A DNA stretch of 64,000 nucleotides from Alkalihalobacillus sp. LMS6. Its GTDB lineage: Bacteria; Bacillota; Bacilli; Bacillales; Bacillaceae_D. The stretch is from NCBI RefSeq assembly GCF_024362765.1, contig NZ_CP093302.1:554001-618000 (forward strand), read 5' to 3'. Shown in pieces: positions 42,677 to 51,555 of the stretch (position 1 is the first letter of the stretch; the number at the start of each line of letters is the position of its first letter). A program made the position numbers and the translations under genes. The notes under the pieces were generated by a model that was not told the DNA's origin, made no database searches, and saw nothing but the letters and a program-made list of their open reading frames with translations.

Positions 42677-44200
42677 TTATAATCCAAATACGATTGGCAT
42701 CCAGAAGTAAACGGCTCCGGTAATAACAATGATGGAGACGATGTTTAACCATACACCAGCCTTGGCCATATCGCCGACTGAGAGGTAGCCTGCGCTAAAT
42801 ACGGCGGTATTTGGAGGTGTTGCAACTGGCAGCATGTAGCATGAACCTGCTGCAAGGGCCGCGGCAGCCATAAGAAGCAGTGGATCAATGCCGAGGGCAA
42901 TACCAAGCCCGACAGTGAGTGGAAGAATTAAATTGGAAACCGCCGTATTGGAAAGAACCTCTGTAATGCCGAGTACAAACACGACTAAAAGCAATAAGAC
43001 AAAAATGTATTCCATACCTTGAAGTGTTTGAAGAACATCTCCAATCGATTCATTTAATCCAGATTCCCCGAACGCTGCTGCTATCGACATACCTCCACCG
43101 AATAAAATGAGGATTCCCCAAGGAAGCTCTTTCATGTCAGTCCATTCAAGTATACGTACACCTTTTTTGGAACTAGGAAGAAAGAAGAGTAACAAAGCGC
43201 CAAATACGGAAATCGTGGCATCATCTAATTGATCAAAGAAGTTTCCGATATTTTCAGGAATAAATCCGATTGCTGAAATAAATGGAGACAATGTCCACAG
43301 CAAGACAGTAATGGAGAACACGATGGCAACTTTTTTCTCGTCTGCTGTGAAGGCACCGAGCTTCTTGATTTCATCTTTAATAAAAGCCATTGTACTTTCT
43401 GAATCTTCATTATTGGAATTAACCTTAAATTGAATCTTCGTTAAATAGAAGTAGACAACAATCAGTAATATAAGGGCTACTGGACCTGCAAATAACAGCC
43501 ATTCAGCAAACGTTACAGTACGATCAAGCTGGGAAGAGGCAATGCCTGCCAACAATGCGTTTGGAACGGCTGCAACGAGTGTTGCGAGTCCACCAATTGT
43601 GGCTGCATACGCCACCGCAAGTAATATACCTTTTGAGAAAAACTCGAAATTTTGCCCTTTCAATATTTGTTTATCTTTTATTTCATTGATTAGTGCAATG
43701 GCAACAGGTAACATCATCAAAGCGGTAGCAGCATTGGATACGAACATAGAAATCGCCGCGGTCGCAATGAGAATGCCAAGAATAATTCGGTTACTTCGCG
43801 TTCCAATCATTTTGATGATGTTTAATGCAATTCTTCTATGTAGATTCCACTTTTGGATGGCCAGTGCAATGACAAAGCCACCACCGTACATAAAAATAAC
43901 GGAACTTCCATACGCTGGTGCAATTGATCCGATCTCAACTCCGTTAAAGGCAGGAAATAGAACAAGCGGTAGCAAGGCAGTAGCTGCCATATGAATAGGT
44001 TCTGTTACCCAATATGTAGCAACCAAAAGTGTTACACCAAGGACGATCTTCGGTTCGTGAGATAAAGCGCTTTCAGGAATAAGGAAATAAACTAAGGCAA
44101 AAAGTAGGGGCCCTAAGATAAGTCCAACTAAATTTCGGGTTGTGTATTGTTTAGTATGATGTGACTCTGGATCTATTGCTTTTTTTGCCTCCATAAACAT
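42677..44200 (-). CDS. DASS-family sodium:dicarboxylate/sulfate symporter
   Basis: The 507-residue membrane transporter has about twelve segments. It shows the DASS signatures SNAATALMMLPVAIAL and, in the second half, ALAAGSCYMLPVATPPNTAVFSAG. The SNT-type Na-binding motifs (SNAAT, SNTA) are both present. It should import dicarboxylates such as succinate or malate with sodium. ATG start with AGGAG-type site (AAAAAAGGAG). Confidence 0.87.
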   Translation of the reverse strand: MFMEAKKAIDPESHHTKQYTTRNLVGLILGPLLFALVYFLIPESALSHEPKIVLGVTLLVATYWVTEPIHMAATALLPLVLFPAFNGVEIGSIAPAYGSSVIFMYGGGFVIALAIQKWNLHRRIALNIIKMIGTRSNRIILGILIATAAISMFVSNAATALMMLPVAIALINEIKDKQILKGQNFEFFSKGILLAVAYAATIGGLATLVAAVPNALLAGIASSQLDRTVTFAEWLLFAGPVALILLIVVYFYLTKIQFKVNSNNEDSESTMAFIKDEIKKLGAFTADEKKVAIVFSITVLLWTLSPFISAIGFIPENIGNFFDQLDDATISVFGALLLFFLPSSKKGVRILEWTDMKELPWGILILFGGGMSIAAAFGESGLNESIGDVLQTLQGMEYIFVLLLLVVFVLGITEVLSNTAVSNLILPLTVGLGIALGIDPLLLMAAAALAAGSCYMLPVATPPNTAVFSAGYLSVGDMAKAGVWLNIVSIIVITGAVYFWMPIVFGL

Positions 44201-44639
44201 GACTCCTTTTTTAATGTATTCAAAAAACTAGTATAAGGTTTCGATTACTAGATTGTCAAAAGAGTTTGTCGAAATTTGCCTTTATGTAGAGGGTGATTCG
44301 TATGACGATTAGTTGTATAGGTGTCTCCAGAAAACAATCTAGACGAATGATTATGCAAGAACATAGATGTTATCTGAAGAATAAGGTTTGATGGCGTTGA
44401 AGAAAATGGATAGGACGTGGTAAAAGCGTTAATGAATCATTAATTCAATGTAAAAGAGATTCAATGGAAGACGCGTCAATAAACTTGTTACAGGGGTTTA
44501 AATGGAATTAATGGTACACCGATTTTGAACATGAAGCGGTCATGAATGAATTCATCCACGTAAACAAGTAATCCAACCGAGTTGGGGATTAAAAATGATG
44601 ATCCATGATCGGGAAAAGAAGGATGGAGAAGCGTAGCGA
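44201..44639. other. Intergenic region without a convincing gene
   Basis: About 440 bases with stop codons in all frames. A 29-codon frame (MTISCIGVSRKQSRRMIMQE...) near 44300 has a partial ribosome site but no recognisable product. A short hairpin CCAAC/GTTGG sits at 44573-44585. I see nothing else. Confidence 0.4.
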
Positions 44640-45416
44640 TTATTCAATAAGGTGAAAATGCTTTAACGCTAGCTCAATTCCGTTTTCTGACGCTGGTTTT
44701 GTTACGTAATTAGCAATTTGTTTTAGTTTTTCTGAACCGTTTTCCATGGCGACCCCAATTGATGCAAAAGACAGCATATCAATGTCATTATGGCCATCAC
44801 CAAAGGCAACGGCTTGTGATTGATCCATGTTAAAATAACGCAATACACTTTTAAGCGCCAATGCTTTGTCTATGTTTTCTTCTAACACATTTAAAATATA
44901 TGGGTGCCAGCGTCGAAAATGGAGGGTGGGGAATGCCGCTTTATACAAGTGTTCAGTTGCTTCGTCTGCAAATAGACATAGTAAGTGAATTGGATCCTTT
45001 GCATGAATCGGTCTTATTGATGGGTAAGTTGTAAGAGATAACGTCTCTTTTAAAGCTAGATGGACTGCTTCATTTTTGACGCCGTTCATGTGGAAGCCTT
45101 GGCTGTAAAAGGATAAAGCGTGCTGGTGCTCCCATGCAAATGTCTCGATCGCCTGAACGATTTTTTCGCTCATACTCGTGTGATAAATGACTTCATCATG
45201 GTGGGTGACAAGCCCACCATTGGCGGTAATAAACGTTGTGATACCTAAATCTCTTAATTCATTACACATCGATAAGGGTCTTCCCGTTGCGGCAACAACA
45301 AGAATCTGTTTACGTTGTAACGAGCGTATGGCTCTTCGTGTCGACGCTGAAATTTCCCCCGTTTGATGATCGGTAAGTGTTCCATCCACATCAAAAAAGA
45401 CGACCTTATACTTCAT
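44640..45416 (-). CDS. HAD superfamily Cof-type phosphatase
   Basis: This 258-residue HAD hydrolase of subfamily IIB has motif I FFDVDGTLTD, motif II AATGRP, Lys in the ALALKSVLRYF region and motif IV AVAFGDGHNDIDML. Cof-type enzymes dephosphorylate sugar phosphates or nucleotides. Its start overlaps the stop of the upstream kinase (ATGA), making a tight three-gene operon with the APH-type kinase and the NUDIX gene. Confidence 0.88.
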   Translation of the reverse strand: MKYKVVFFDVDGTLTDHQTGEISASTRRAIRSLQRKQILVVAATGRPLSMCNELRDLGITTFITANGGLVTHHDEVIYHTSMSEKIVQAIETFAWEHQHALSFYSQGFHMNGVKNEAVHLALKETLSLTTYPSIRPIHAKDPIHLLCLFADEATEHLYKAAFPTLHFRRWHPYILNVLEENIDKALALKSVLRYFNMDQSQAVAFGDGHNDIDMLSFASIGVAMENGSEKLKQIANYVTKPASENGIELALKHFHLIE

Positions 45417-46306
45417 AAAAAACTCCTATCTCTTAATTCTAAAAATCGTTCAATAGCTCGTTGTGCCTCATCGAATCGGTGATGTTTTTGGAGATGAAGA
45501 AGTTGATGAATCAACGGTTGTAAGCCATAAAAGTGCTCAATTCTATAAATCATGTCTTCTTTAGACAGAGTGGTTTGATAATGACTCAATACTTGTTTGA
45601 CAAGGTTAGAGCCATAAGTCCAGTACAAACCAGCAAAATCAAAAGCTGGATCTCCTAACTGTGCGTCTGTAAAATCAATAATTCCAGCGAGTTTTTTATC
45701 TTCTAGATTGTAAATCATATTGGATGTCGTTAAATCACCGTGGATCGGGACGTTTTGATCAATATTGTATGTGGTATCGAATTGATTCAAAAAATCTTGA
45801 AAAACATGATCAATGTGAATCGTTACGTTAGCATCTAAAAATGGAAAGACTTTCGTATGTAAGGATGAGTAAAGATCGCTCCAAAACGTCAAGGTGTGAA
45901 GATGCTCAAAACATTCAAGTTCAGAAGGGTTTATCCCGTGTATGACTGATAAAAATTGTCCCAACTTTCTACAATCGTGTTTGGAAAGTGTGATTGTGTT
46001 CTCTACTGTACGTAATGAATGACCTTCTATCAGGGGATAGGTGAGCGCCTTAATCGAATGATCAGCGTACATAGTAGATACTTTTGGAATAGGTAGAGAA
46101 GAGTTGGTCCGTTGGATAGCTTGAACAAATGACCATTCTTTATGCAAGAAGTCTTCACTATCTGGTTGTTTTGGAAAGCGATAAATGGTGTCATTATTTA
46201 CGGTAACGATGGTATGATCCCAGCCGGTGTCATTTACGGTAAGAACGTTAATTGTTAATGAAGGATCGATTTGCTGTAACATTTGTTTCCATTGATGTTC
46301 ATTCAT
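45413..46306 (-). CDS. Aminoglycoside phosphotransferase (APH)-family kinase
   Basis: The 297-residue protein has the APH catalytic loop PIHGDLTTSNMIY and the metal motif AGIIDFTDAQLGDPAFDF. It may phosphorylate an antibiotic or a small metabolite; the family is broad. The start at 46306 overlaps the NUDIX stop by four bases, favoured over a start 11 codons further upstream. Confidence 0.82.
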   Translation of the reverse strand: MNEHQWKQMLQQIDPSLTINVLTVNDTGWDHTIVTVNNDTIYRFPKQPDSEDFLHKEWSFVQAIQRTNSSLPIPKVSTMYADHSIKALTYPLIEGHSLRTVENTITLSKHDCRKLGQFLSVIHGINPSELECFEHLHTLTFWSDLYSSLHTKVFPFLDANVTIHIDHVFQDFLNQFDTTYNIDQNVPIHGDLTTSNMIYNLEDKKLAGIIDFTDAQLGDPAFDFAGLYWTYGSNLVKQVLSHYQTTLSKEDMIYRIEHFYGLQPLIHQLLHLQKHHRFDEAQRAIERFLELRDRSFL

Positions 46307-46815
46307 TGTTTGCGCTCCCAATCTTCTAAGGTAGACCATGTAATGGCAGGTAATCCTTGTGCCGAGTGCATAGAACCAACAAAAATCGCCTCATTCGTGC
46401 TGAGGTGTTCTTTAAAATGCTTTACTAATTCATATGTAGTTTCTGATATGTTAGTTGTGAGGGTAGAGCTGTCAGTGCTCATCCAAAATAATTCCCCCTC
46501 ATTACTTGGAACGAGAATTTGATTTGCATGTACTCGACCAACAAACACATACTGAATCCGAATCTCTGTTTCTTTTAAACGGTGGATGATATAGGCTAAC
46601 CGTAAGTCTCTAATAGATGAACGAGTCATGCCCGTTTCTTCAAAAATTTCACGATAACAAGCGGCTTCAGGGTTGTTTAGTTCGTGTTCTCCGATATGCC
46701 CACCGATAGGTAAATAAAAATTGGCAAAAAAAGCGTCTTCTTTTCTCTTCCGTAAAAACAGCAATTCCTCTTTCTCATTAACTAACAAGGCTACAGCTAA
46801 TTGTCTTAGTTTCAT
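46303..46815 (-). CDS. NUDIX hydrolase
   Basis: This 170-residue protein has a NUDIX box GGHIGEHELNNPEAACYREI followed by FEETG, with two extra residues between the usual G and RE positions. It probably hydrolyses a nucleoside diphosphate derivative. First gene of the NUDIX-APH-HAD operon, divergent from the GntR gene. Confidence 0.82.
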   Translation of the reverse strand: MKLRQLAVALLVNEKEELLFLRKRKEDAFFANFYLPIGGHIGEHELNNPEAACYREIFEETGMTRSSIRDLRLAYIIHRLKETEIRIQYVFVGRVHANQILVPSNEGELFWMSTDSSTLTTNISETTYELVKHFKEHLSTNEAIFVGSMHSAQGLPAITWSTLEDWERKQ

Positions 46816-46892
46816 CCTATATTCTCCTTATGCTTTAGCTTTCGACAAGATTATCAAAAACCCTTGTTAATAATCTTTATACAGATCAGTTA

Positions 46893-46930
46893 TTGACATT
46901 GTATATATAGTGTATGTACAATATATACAA
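46893..46930 (+). promoter_or_regulatory. Promoter and operator palindrome of the GntR/ABC operon
   Basis: TTGACA (46893-46898) and TACAAT (46917-46922) form a sigma-A promoter with an 18-base spacer. TTGTATATAT (46899-46908) and ATATATACAA (46921-46930) are perfect 10-bp inverted arms that overlap the -10 region, as expected for an autoregulated GntR (YtrA-type) operator. Confidence 0.7.
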
Positions 46931-46952
46931 AGATAACAATTGTGAGGTAGAT

Positions 46953-47330
46953 ATGAACATTCTTTTATCGAATGCGTCGCAAGATCCAATTTATATACAG
47001 ATAAAAAATCAAATAAAACAAAGCATTCTGAGAGGAGAGTTGGCTGAAGGGGATCCCCTCCCCTCTATGCGAAAGCTTGCAAAGGAACTTCAGATTAGCG
47101 TTATTACAACAAAGCGTGCGTATGAAGAACTAGAGCGTGAAGGATTTATCATCTCTTATGTAGGTAAAGGTTCGTTTGTGGCAGGGCAGAACAATGATTT
47201 AATTCAAGAGAGGCGTTTGCAGATGGTTGAACAAGGACTTGCGGAAATCGTGAAAGAAAGTAAGAGCTTAGACATTACTCTCCCTCAACTTCAAGAGTTA
47301 CTGGCAATGCTCTATGAGGAGGAGGAATGA
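46953..47330 (+). CDS. GntR-family (YtrA-type) regulator
   Basis: The 125-residue regulator has an N-terminal winged helix (PIYIQIKNQIKQSILRGELA, then MRKLAKELQISVITTKRAYE). Only a short C-terminal tail follows, which defines the YtrA subgroup. These repressors usually control an adjacent ABC transporter operon and respond to cell-envelope stress or antibiotics. The ATG at 46953 (GAGGTAG before it) is preferred to an upstream one in the promoter. Its stop overlaps the next gene. Confidence 0.85.
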   Translation: MNILLSNASQDPIYIQIKNQIKQSILRGELAEGDPLPSMRKLAKELQISVITTKRAYEELEREGFIISYVGKGSFVAGQNNDLIQERRLQMVEQGLAEIVKESKSLDITLPQLQELLAMLYEEEE

Positions 47331-48190
47331 TGCAAGATAGTGCAACATTCAATCAAGTGAACAAAGCATTTAAGAATTTCATGTTAAGAGACGTCTCGTT
47401 TTCTATAAGAAAAGGCTATATTACAGGTTTTATTGGTCCGAATGGAGCTGGGAAATCAACAATCATTAAGCTGCTGCTCAATGTACTTAAGCCAGATTCA
47501 GGTGAAATAAATGTCTTTGATCAGGCATATGACGATAGCAGTAAAGCGATTAAACAACGAATTGGTTTTGTCTTTTCTGATCACCATCTCTATCAACATT
47601 TAACCATTGATAAGATGAGAAAGATCATTTCCAATTTCTATGTGAAGTGGGATGATGATTTGTTTGAAGTGTATTTGAAGCAGTTCAAACTCTCTCTAAA
47701 TGATAGGGTTGGTCATTTATCAAAAGGGATGGGAATGAAATTGTCGATTGCCATTGCCCTCTCCCATCATGCGGAGTTAATTGTCCTGGACGAACCAACT
47801 GCAGCACTGGACCCAATTAGCCGAAGAGATATTTTGCAGCTGCTTCAAGAGGTGATTCAAGATGAAGAAAAGGCTGTATTCTTCTCCACACACATCACGA
47901 CAGATTTGGAACAGATTGCCGATTATATTCTTTTTCTTTGGGATGGTTCGATTGTCCTTGACGAAGAAAAGGATGCTATTCTTGAGCGACATGTCATTGT
48001 TAGAGGGCCAAAAGAGTTGCTAGACAAAGATATTCGTGCGTTATTTTTGCAGATTAAAGAGACATCAGTAGGGTTTGAAGCATTGACTACTCAAGCTGGA
48101 CTCGTACGAAGACTGATGAGTGATGAAGTTGTGATGGAACAAGCAACGTTAGAAGACATTATGGTGTATACCGTAGGCGATTTGCAATGA
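47327..48190 (+). CDS. ABC transporter ATPase 1
   Basis: This 287-residue ATP-binding subunit has Walker A GPNGAGKSTIIKL, signature LSKGMGMKLS (a variant of LSGG), Walker B LIVLDEPTAALDP and His in FFSTHITTD. Signature variants of this type occur in YtrB-like exporter ATPases. Overlaps with both flanking genes show translational coupling. Confidence 0.88.
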   Translation: MMQDSATFNQVNKAFKNFMLRDVSFSIRKGYITGFIGPNGAGKSTIIKLLLNVLKPDSGEINVFDQAYDDSSKAIKQRIGFVFSDHHLYQHLTIDKMRKIISNFYVKWDDDLFEVYLKQFKLSLNDRVGHLSKGMGMKLSIAIALSHHAELIVLDEPTAALDPISRRDILQLLQEVIQDEEKAVFFSTHITTDLEQIADYILFLWDGSIVLDEEKDAILERHVIVRGPKELLDKDIRALFLQIKETSVGFEALTTQAGLVRRLMSDEVVMEQATLEDIMVYTVGDLQ

Positions 48191-48783
48191 TCGCTTTATT
48201 GTTAAAAGAATGGCACGTAAATGTCTGGTATACCGTAATCCTATCTGGTATTGGAATCTTAGGAGGGTTGCTTTTAGGTAACGGGTCACTCCCATTAATG
48301 GTGGCGGTTTTGGTAACGTGCTTGTACGCATTGCTTTCTGTGGAATCAGACCATCATAATCAGTCAGATTTAATGATCCGAGTATTGCCTGTTTGTGCAA
48401 GAGAGGTTGTTGGGGCGAAGTATGTGGCTACCATCTTGATCGGTTTCATTACTACGATAGCCATTACGCTATTTAACCGCTTATTGCCAGGTTTCTCGTC
48501 TTTATCGTGGTTTGAATGGGGCTCTGCAGTTGGTTTAATCATGTTGTTTGTATCCATTTTTTATCCACTGATGTATCGGTTTGGTAGAAGGGTTATCACA
48601 GCGACAAGCGTTTTTGTGATAATGATCTTTCCAGCAGGTAGTGTCGTTGGTTTTTCAGTGAATGGAATCGTTCATTATGTGGTTCAAGAGGTTGGAATTT
48701 TCGTATTTGGCTCAGGAATGCTACTAGTTGTAACTTTATCGTTTGGGTTGTCCACTTACTTTTATCAAAAATATGGCGAATAG
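48187..48783 (+). CDS. ABC transporter membrane protein 1
   Basis: The 198-residue protein has about six membrane segments, starting right at the N-terminus after a short LLLKEWHVNV. Its start overlaps the ATPase stop. It resembles ABC-2 type permease subunits in size and hydrophobicity. The substrate is unknown. Confidence 0.78.
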   Translation: MIALLLKEWHVNVWYTVILSGIGILGGLLLGNGSLPLMVAVLVTCLYALLSVESDHHNQSDLMIRVLPVCAREVVGAKYVATILIGFITTIAITLFNRLLPGFSSLSWFEWGSAVGLIMLFVSIFYPLMYRFGRRVITATSVFVIMIFPAGSVVGFSVNGIVHYVVQEVGIFVFGSGMLLVVTLSFGLSTYFYQKYGE

Positions 48784-48798
48784 AAAGGTGTGGATTAG

Positions 48799-48963
48799 GT
48801 GAACGACATTCGTTTCGTTTGTAAAGCAATTGTTCTACCGCTTAGTGGGTTAGGTTTAATCTTTGCTTGTTTGTATCTATTTGAGCGGATGGATTGGATG
48901 CCTAACTGGAATGATCGTGTATTTAATACGATCAATCGTTTCATTCCTGTGAGCTTAATGTGA
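48799..48963 (+). CDS. Small membrane protein in the ABC operon (54 residues)
   Basis: A GTG start at 48799 (AGAAAGGTGTGG upstream) opens NDIRFVCKAIVLPLSGLGLI, then FACLYLFERMDWMPNW, ending at a TGA in 48961-48963. One membrane segment. It lies between the two ABC modules and overlaps the next small frame by one base, which supports expression as part of the operon. Confidence 0.6.
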   Translation: MNDIRFVCKAIVLPLSGLGLIFACLYLFERMDWMPNWNDRVFNTINRFIPVSLM

Positions 48964-49085
48964 TGGCAGCGTTTAGTACGATTGTGGTTGTCATGACAAT
49001 CATTATCACTATTTTTGTTGGAATATTCGGTGAAAAGAAGGAGGAAGAAAATGAGCGCACTACTAGAAGTTCAAGCTCTTCATAA
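48963..49085 (+). CDS. Small membrane protein in the ABC operon (40 residues)
   Basis: An ATG overlapping the previous stop (TGATG) opens MAAFSTIVVVMTIIITIFVG and continues into a charged tail EKKEEENERTTRSSSSS. The tail overlaps the start of the next ATPase by 35 bases in another frame. A single membrane helix with a charged tail is plausible, but the overlap makes this less certain than its neighbour. Confidence 0.45.
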   Translation: MAAFSTIVVVMTIIITIFVGIFGEKKEEENERTTRSSSSS

Positions 49086-49908
49086 ACAATTTGAAGGTAC
49101 GTCATTCGGATTGAAAAATGTGTCGTTTCGCATTCAACCTGGTTCCATTGTCGGGTTTATTGGTGAGAATGGAGCAGGAAAATCAACCACAATTGGGTCT
49201 ATTTTAGGAACACTACGAAATGATCAGGGAACCATTCACGTATTTGGCCAGGAAAGAGAGCATAATGAGTTAATCGTGAAAGAAAAGGTCGGGGTCGTGT
49301 TTGATCGTGTGCAGCTCCCTAGTGAATTAAATGTTATGCAGTTGGAACGGGTGTTTAATGGAATCTATCAACAATGGAGCAAGGAAACCTTTTTCAATTA
49401 CATCGAGAAATTTTCCTTGCCGAGAAACAAGAAGATTCGTAGCTTTTCTCGTGGAATGTCGATGAAAGTCTCGATGGCAGTTGCTTTGTCACATAACGCA
49501 AAGCTCCTATTGCTTGATGAAGCGACCGCAGGACTTGACCCAAGTGGACGAGAGGATCTTCTACAAGTGTTGCAGGAATTTGTCAGCGATGGGGAACGAT
49601 CCATTCTCATGTCTTCCCATATTACAAGCGATATTGAGAAGGTGGCAGACGAATTAATTTTTATTAAAGGTGGAGAGGTGCTGCTCGATATCAATAAAGA
49701 GACGTTTTTAACTTCTTATGGAGTCTTGTTATGTAGTGAAGAAGAAATGGCATCCATACCAAAAGAAGCGATTGTTGCGTATCGAAAAAAAGAGGGTGGC
49801 ATCGAAGTGCTTGTATCAGATAAGAGCGTAGTTCCATCTACGATTAAAAAAGGAGCATCAACGATTGACGGTATGACACTCATTTTAATGAAAGGGGTAA
49901 AAGCATGA
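49051..49908 (+). CDS. ABC transporter ATPase 2
   Basis: The 285-residue subunit has Walker A GENGAGKSTTIGSIL, signature FSRGMSMKVS, Walker B LLLLDEATAGLDP and H-loop MSSHITSD. The ATG at 49051 is seven bases after AAGGAGG. It is paralogous in layout to ATPase 1 in the same operon, so the operon encodes two ABC modules. The stop overlaps the permease start. Confidence 0.88.
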   Translation: MSALLEVQALHKQFEGTSFGLKNVSFRIQPGSIVGFIGENGAGKSTTIGSILGTLRNDQGTIHVFGQEREHNELIVKEKVGVVFDRVQLPSELNVMQLERVFNGIYQQWSKETFFNYIEKFSLPRNKKIRSFSRGMSMKVSMAVALSHNAKLLLLDEATAGLDPSGREDLLQVLQEFVSDGERSILMSSHITSDIEKVADELIFIKGGEVLLDINKETFLTSYGVLLCSEEEMASIPKEAIVAYRKKEGGIEVLVSDKSVVPSTIKKGASTIDGMTLILMKGVKA

Positions 49909-50561
49909 AAGGATTAATGATGAATCAGTATTATAGTGTAGAGAAATCTATTTGGGTATATGCCGCATTAAGCCTTGTTGTACCAGTTCTGCTACTCGTA
50001 TTTTTTGAACGAGGAATGTTCGATCGCTTTGCGGCATTTATTCCAATTGCCTTTATGGTTTCGCCAGCTTTGGAGGTGTTGAAGCATGAAGCCAAGTCAG
50101 GTTGGAGTAAATATGTAGCGACATTGCCCGTCAGTCGACCGCGGGTAGTTCAGAGTCACTATCTATTTTTTATCCTGTTAATGGTAGTAGGTATCGTTTT
50201 CGCCGTTGTGACGTATCTTATCGCGACACAATTTTTTAATCAAGCACCAACAGACTTTTATATGGTGGGCATGCTGAATATCATTGGTATCGTCTTTACA
50301 TCTGGAATTATCTCGTATCCTCTTACGTACTTGTTTGGAGCTGAAAAAAGCGATATGATCATGCTTGTGGGATTAGGAGGGGCAATTGGAATTTATTTTC
50401 TTAGTTCTATGGTTTTCTTCCGATTTATCGATGATGGTAGTATCTATCTTGGTTTGAATGCTAGCCTATTGTTCGCCCTGCTTTTCCTATTAGTCACATT
50501 TGTTCTATTTGTAATCTCCTACATCGTTTCTCTTATCATTTATAAGCGCAAAGAATTTTAA
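49905..50561 (+). CDS. ABC transporter membrane protein 2
   Basis: The 218-residue protein has about six membrane segments, reads PALEVLKHEAKSGWSKYVAT after the second segment and continues with LPVSRPRVVQSHYLFFILL. The EAKSGW..YVATLPVSR pattern is that of ABC-2 type permeases of the BcrB/YtrC-like exporters. It ends the operon before a terminator. Confidence 0.8.
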   Translation: MKGLMMNQYYSVEKSIWVYAALSLVVPVLLLVFFERGMFDRFAAFIPIAFMVSPALEVLKHEAKSGWSKYVATLPVSRPRVVQSHYLFFILLMVVGIVFAVVTYLIATQFFNQAPTDFYMVGMLNIIGIVFTSGIISYPLTYLFGAEKSDMIMLVGLGGAIGIYFLSSMVFFRFIDDGSIYLGLNASLLFALLFLLVTFVLFVISYIVSLIIYKRKEF

Positions 50562-50565
50562 CTGC

Positions 50566-50593
50566 AACGCATCTGTAAAGGGTGCGTTTTTTT
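50566..50593 (+). terminator. Terminator of the GntR/ABC operon
   Basis: AACGCATC and GGTGCGTT form an 8-bp stem (one G-U) with a T-run right behind. Confidence 0.8.
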
Positions 50594-50634
50594 GTGTAGA
50601 ATGGGTATAGAAGGATACGAGGGAGGCGGACAGA

Positions 50635-50814
50635 ATGAAAATTCTAATGTTTTGCGAACATTGTGGAAACCCGAAAATCTTATCAAATTATGTGTTAAAA
50701 GTTTATATTGCGACTGCGCATTATGTCTACTGTGATGCCTGTCAACATGAAAATGAAGTAACATCCAAGCTAAGACGCTACGCCTTTCAACTTAGAAGAA
50801 AACAAGGCTATTAA
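50635..50814 (+). CDS. Small zinc-ribbon protein
   Basis: An ATG after GGGAGGCGG opens 59 codons: MKILMFCEHCGNPKILSNYV, then YCDACQHENE. The two CxxC pairs suggest a single zinc ribbon. The basic end (SKLRRYAFQLRRKQGY) could bind nucleic acid. It is too short for a family call. Confidence 0.65.
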   Translation: MKILMFCEHCGNPKILSNYVLKVYIATAHYVYCDACQHENEVTSKLRRYAFQLRRKQGY

Positions 50815-50890
50815 ACGTTAAAGAGATCGTTTTTCATAATTAGTAGAGCCGATCAGGCTTTTTTTAATATACGGAATGGAGGAGTTCATA

Positions 50891-51397
50891 TTGAGCCGAG
50901 ACATCGAATTAGTGGAACTTACATATGAGGACTGGGAAGACATTCACGCCTATGCGTCTCTTTCAATTGTTAGTCGCTATCAGCCATGGGAAACGATGCG
51001 GGAAGAGGAGACAAAGGATTATTTGAACGGCATTTTAAAAAGTCAACAAGAAGAGCCTCGTACTCGTTATGCACGCGCCATTAAACAAGAAGGGAAAACC
51101 ATTGGCGTGATTGAATTAAACGTTCGCAGCAAAAGTAATGGTGAAATCTCTTATATTTTACATCCAGACTACTGGAGAAAAGGGCTTGCTTCGACCGCAG
51201 CAAAACGGATGTTGAGGTTTGGCTTTGAGGAGCTGAAGCTGCATCGAATTTATGGAACGTGCGATCCAAATAACGAGGCTTCAGCAAAGCTTATGTTACG
51301 ACTAGGGATGCAGCAAGAAGGAAGGTTAAGAGAAAATCTATGGGCAAAAGATCATTGGAGAGATTCGCTCCTATTTAGCATTCTAGCCCATGAGTGA
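50891..51397 (+). CDS. RimJ/RimL-like GNAT acetyltransferase
   Basis: The 168-residue GNAT has the core ISYILHPDYWRKGLASTAAK and the signature HRIYGTCDPNNEASAKLMLRLGM of the RimJ/RimL/SpeG-like group. The TTG at 50891 follows GGAGG at the right spacing; an ATG inside that site is unlikely as a start. Probable acceptor is a protein N-terminus or a small amine, not known. Confidence 0.82.
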   Translation: MSRDIELVELTYEDWEDIHAYASLSIVSRYQPWETMREEETKDYLNGILKSQQEEPRTRYARAIKQEGKTIGVIELNVRSKSNGEISYILHPDYWRKGLASTAAKRMLRFGFEELKLHRIYGTCDPNNEASAKLMLRLGMQQEGRLRENLWAKDHWRDSLLFSILAHE

Positions 51398-51409
51398 TTA
51401 GCGGATGAA

Positions 51410-51519
51410 TGTGGATAACGAATTACCAGTAGACAATACGGTTGTTTATATGTGTATAAAGGATGTAGATAAGTCGGAAAACTGTGGAAAATGAATCCGT
51501 TTTCTAATGGTTATCCACA
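51410..51519. promoter_or_regulatory. Cluster of DnaA boxes
   Basis: Four matches to the DnaA box TTWTNCACA lie in 110 bases: TGTGGATAA (51410, minus), TGTGTATAA (51451, minus), TGTGGAAAA (51483, minus) and TTATCCACA (51511, plus). TGTAGATAA at 51464 is a fifth copy with one mismatch. The interval is intergenic, between convergent genes, with no dnaA or oriC gene set nearby. Confidence 0.7.
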
Positions 51520-51549
51520 AAAAAGCAGCCTCCCTACAGCTGGGAGGCT
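51518..51549 (-). terminator. Terminator of the amidohydrolase gene
   Basis: AGCCTCCC and GGGAGGCT form an 8-bp stem with a 7-base loop; on the minus strand it is followed by GCTTTTTTG. It abuts the last DnaA box. Confidence 0.8.
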
Positions 51550-51555
51550 TTCGCG

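Noticed and set aside
43542-43994. 150-codon plus-strand frame
   Set aside because: It is antisense to the DASS transporter; low-complexity Ala/Ile shadow without a start signal.
50558-50764. 68-codon minus-strand frame over the small zinc-ribbon gene
   Set aside because: It crosses the operon terminator and lacks a ribosome site; the plus-strand frame has GGGAGG and two CxxC pairs.
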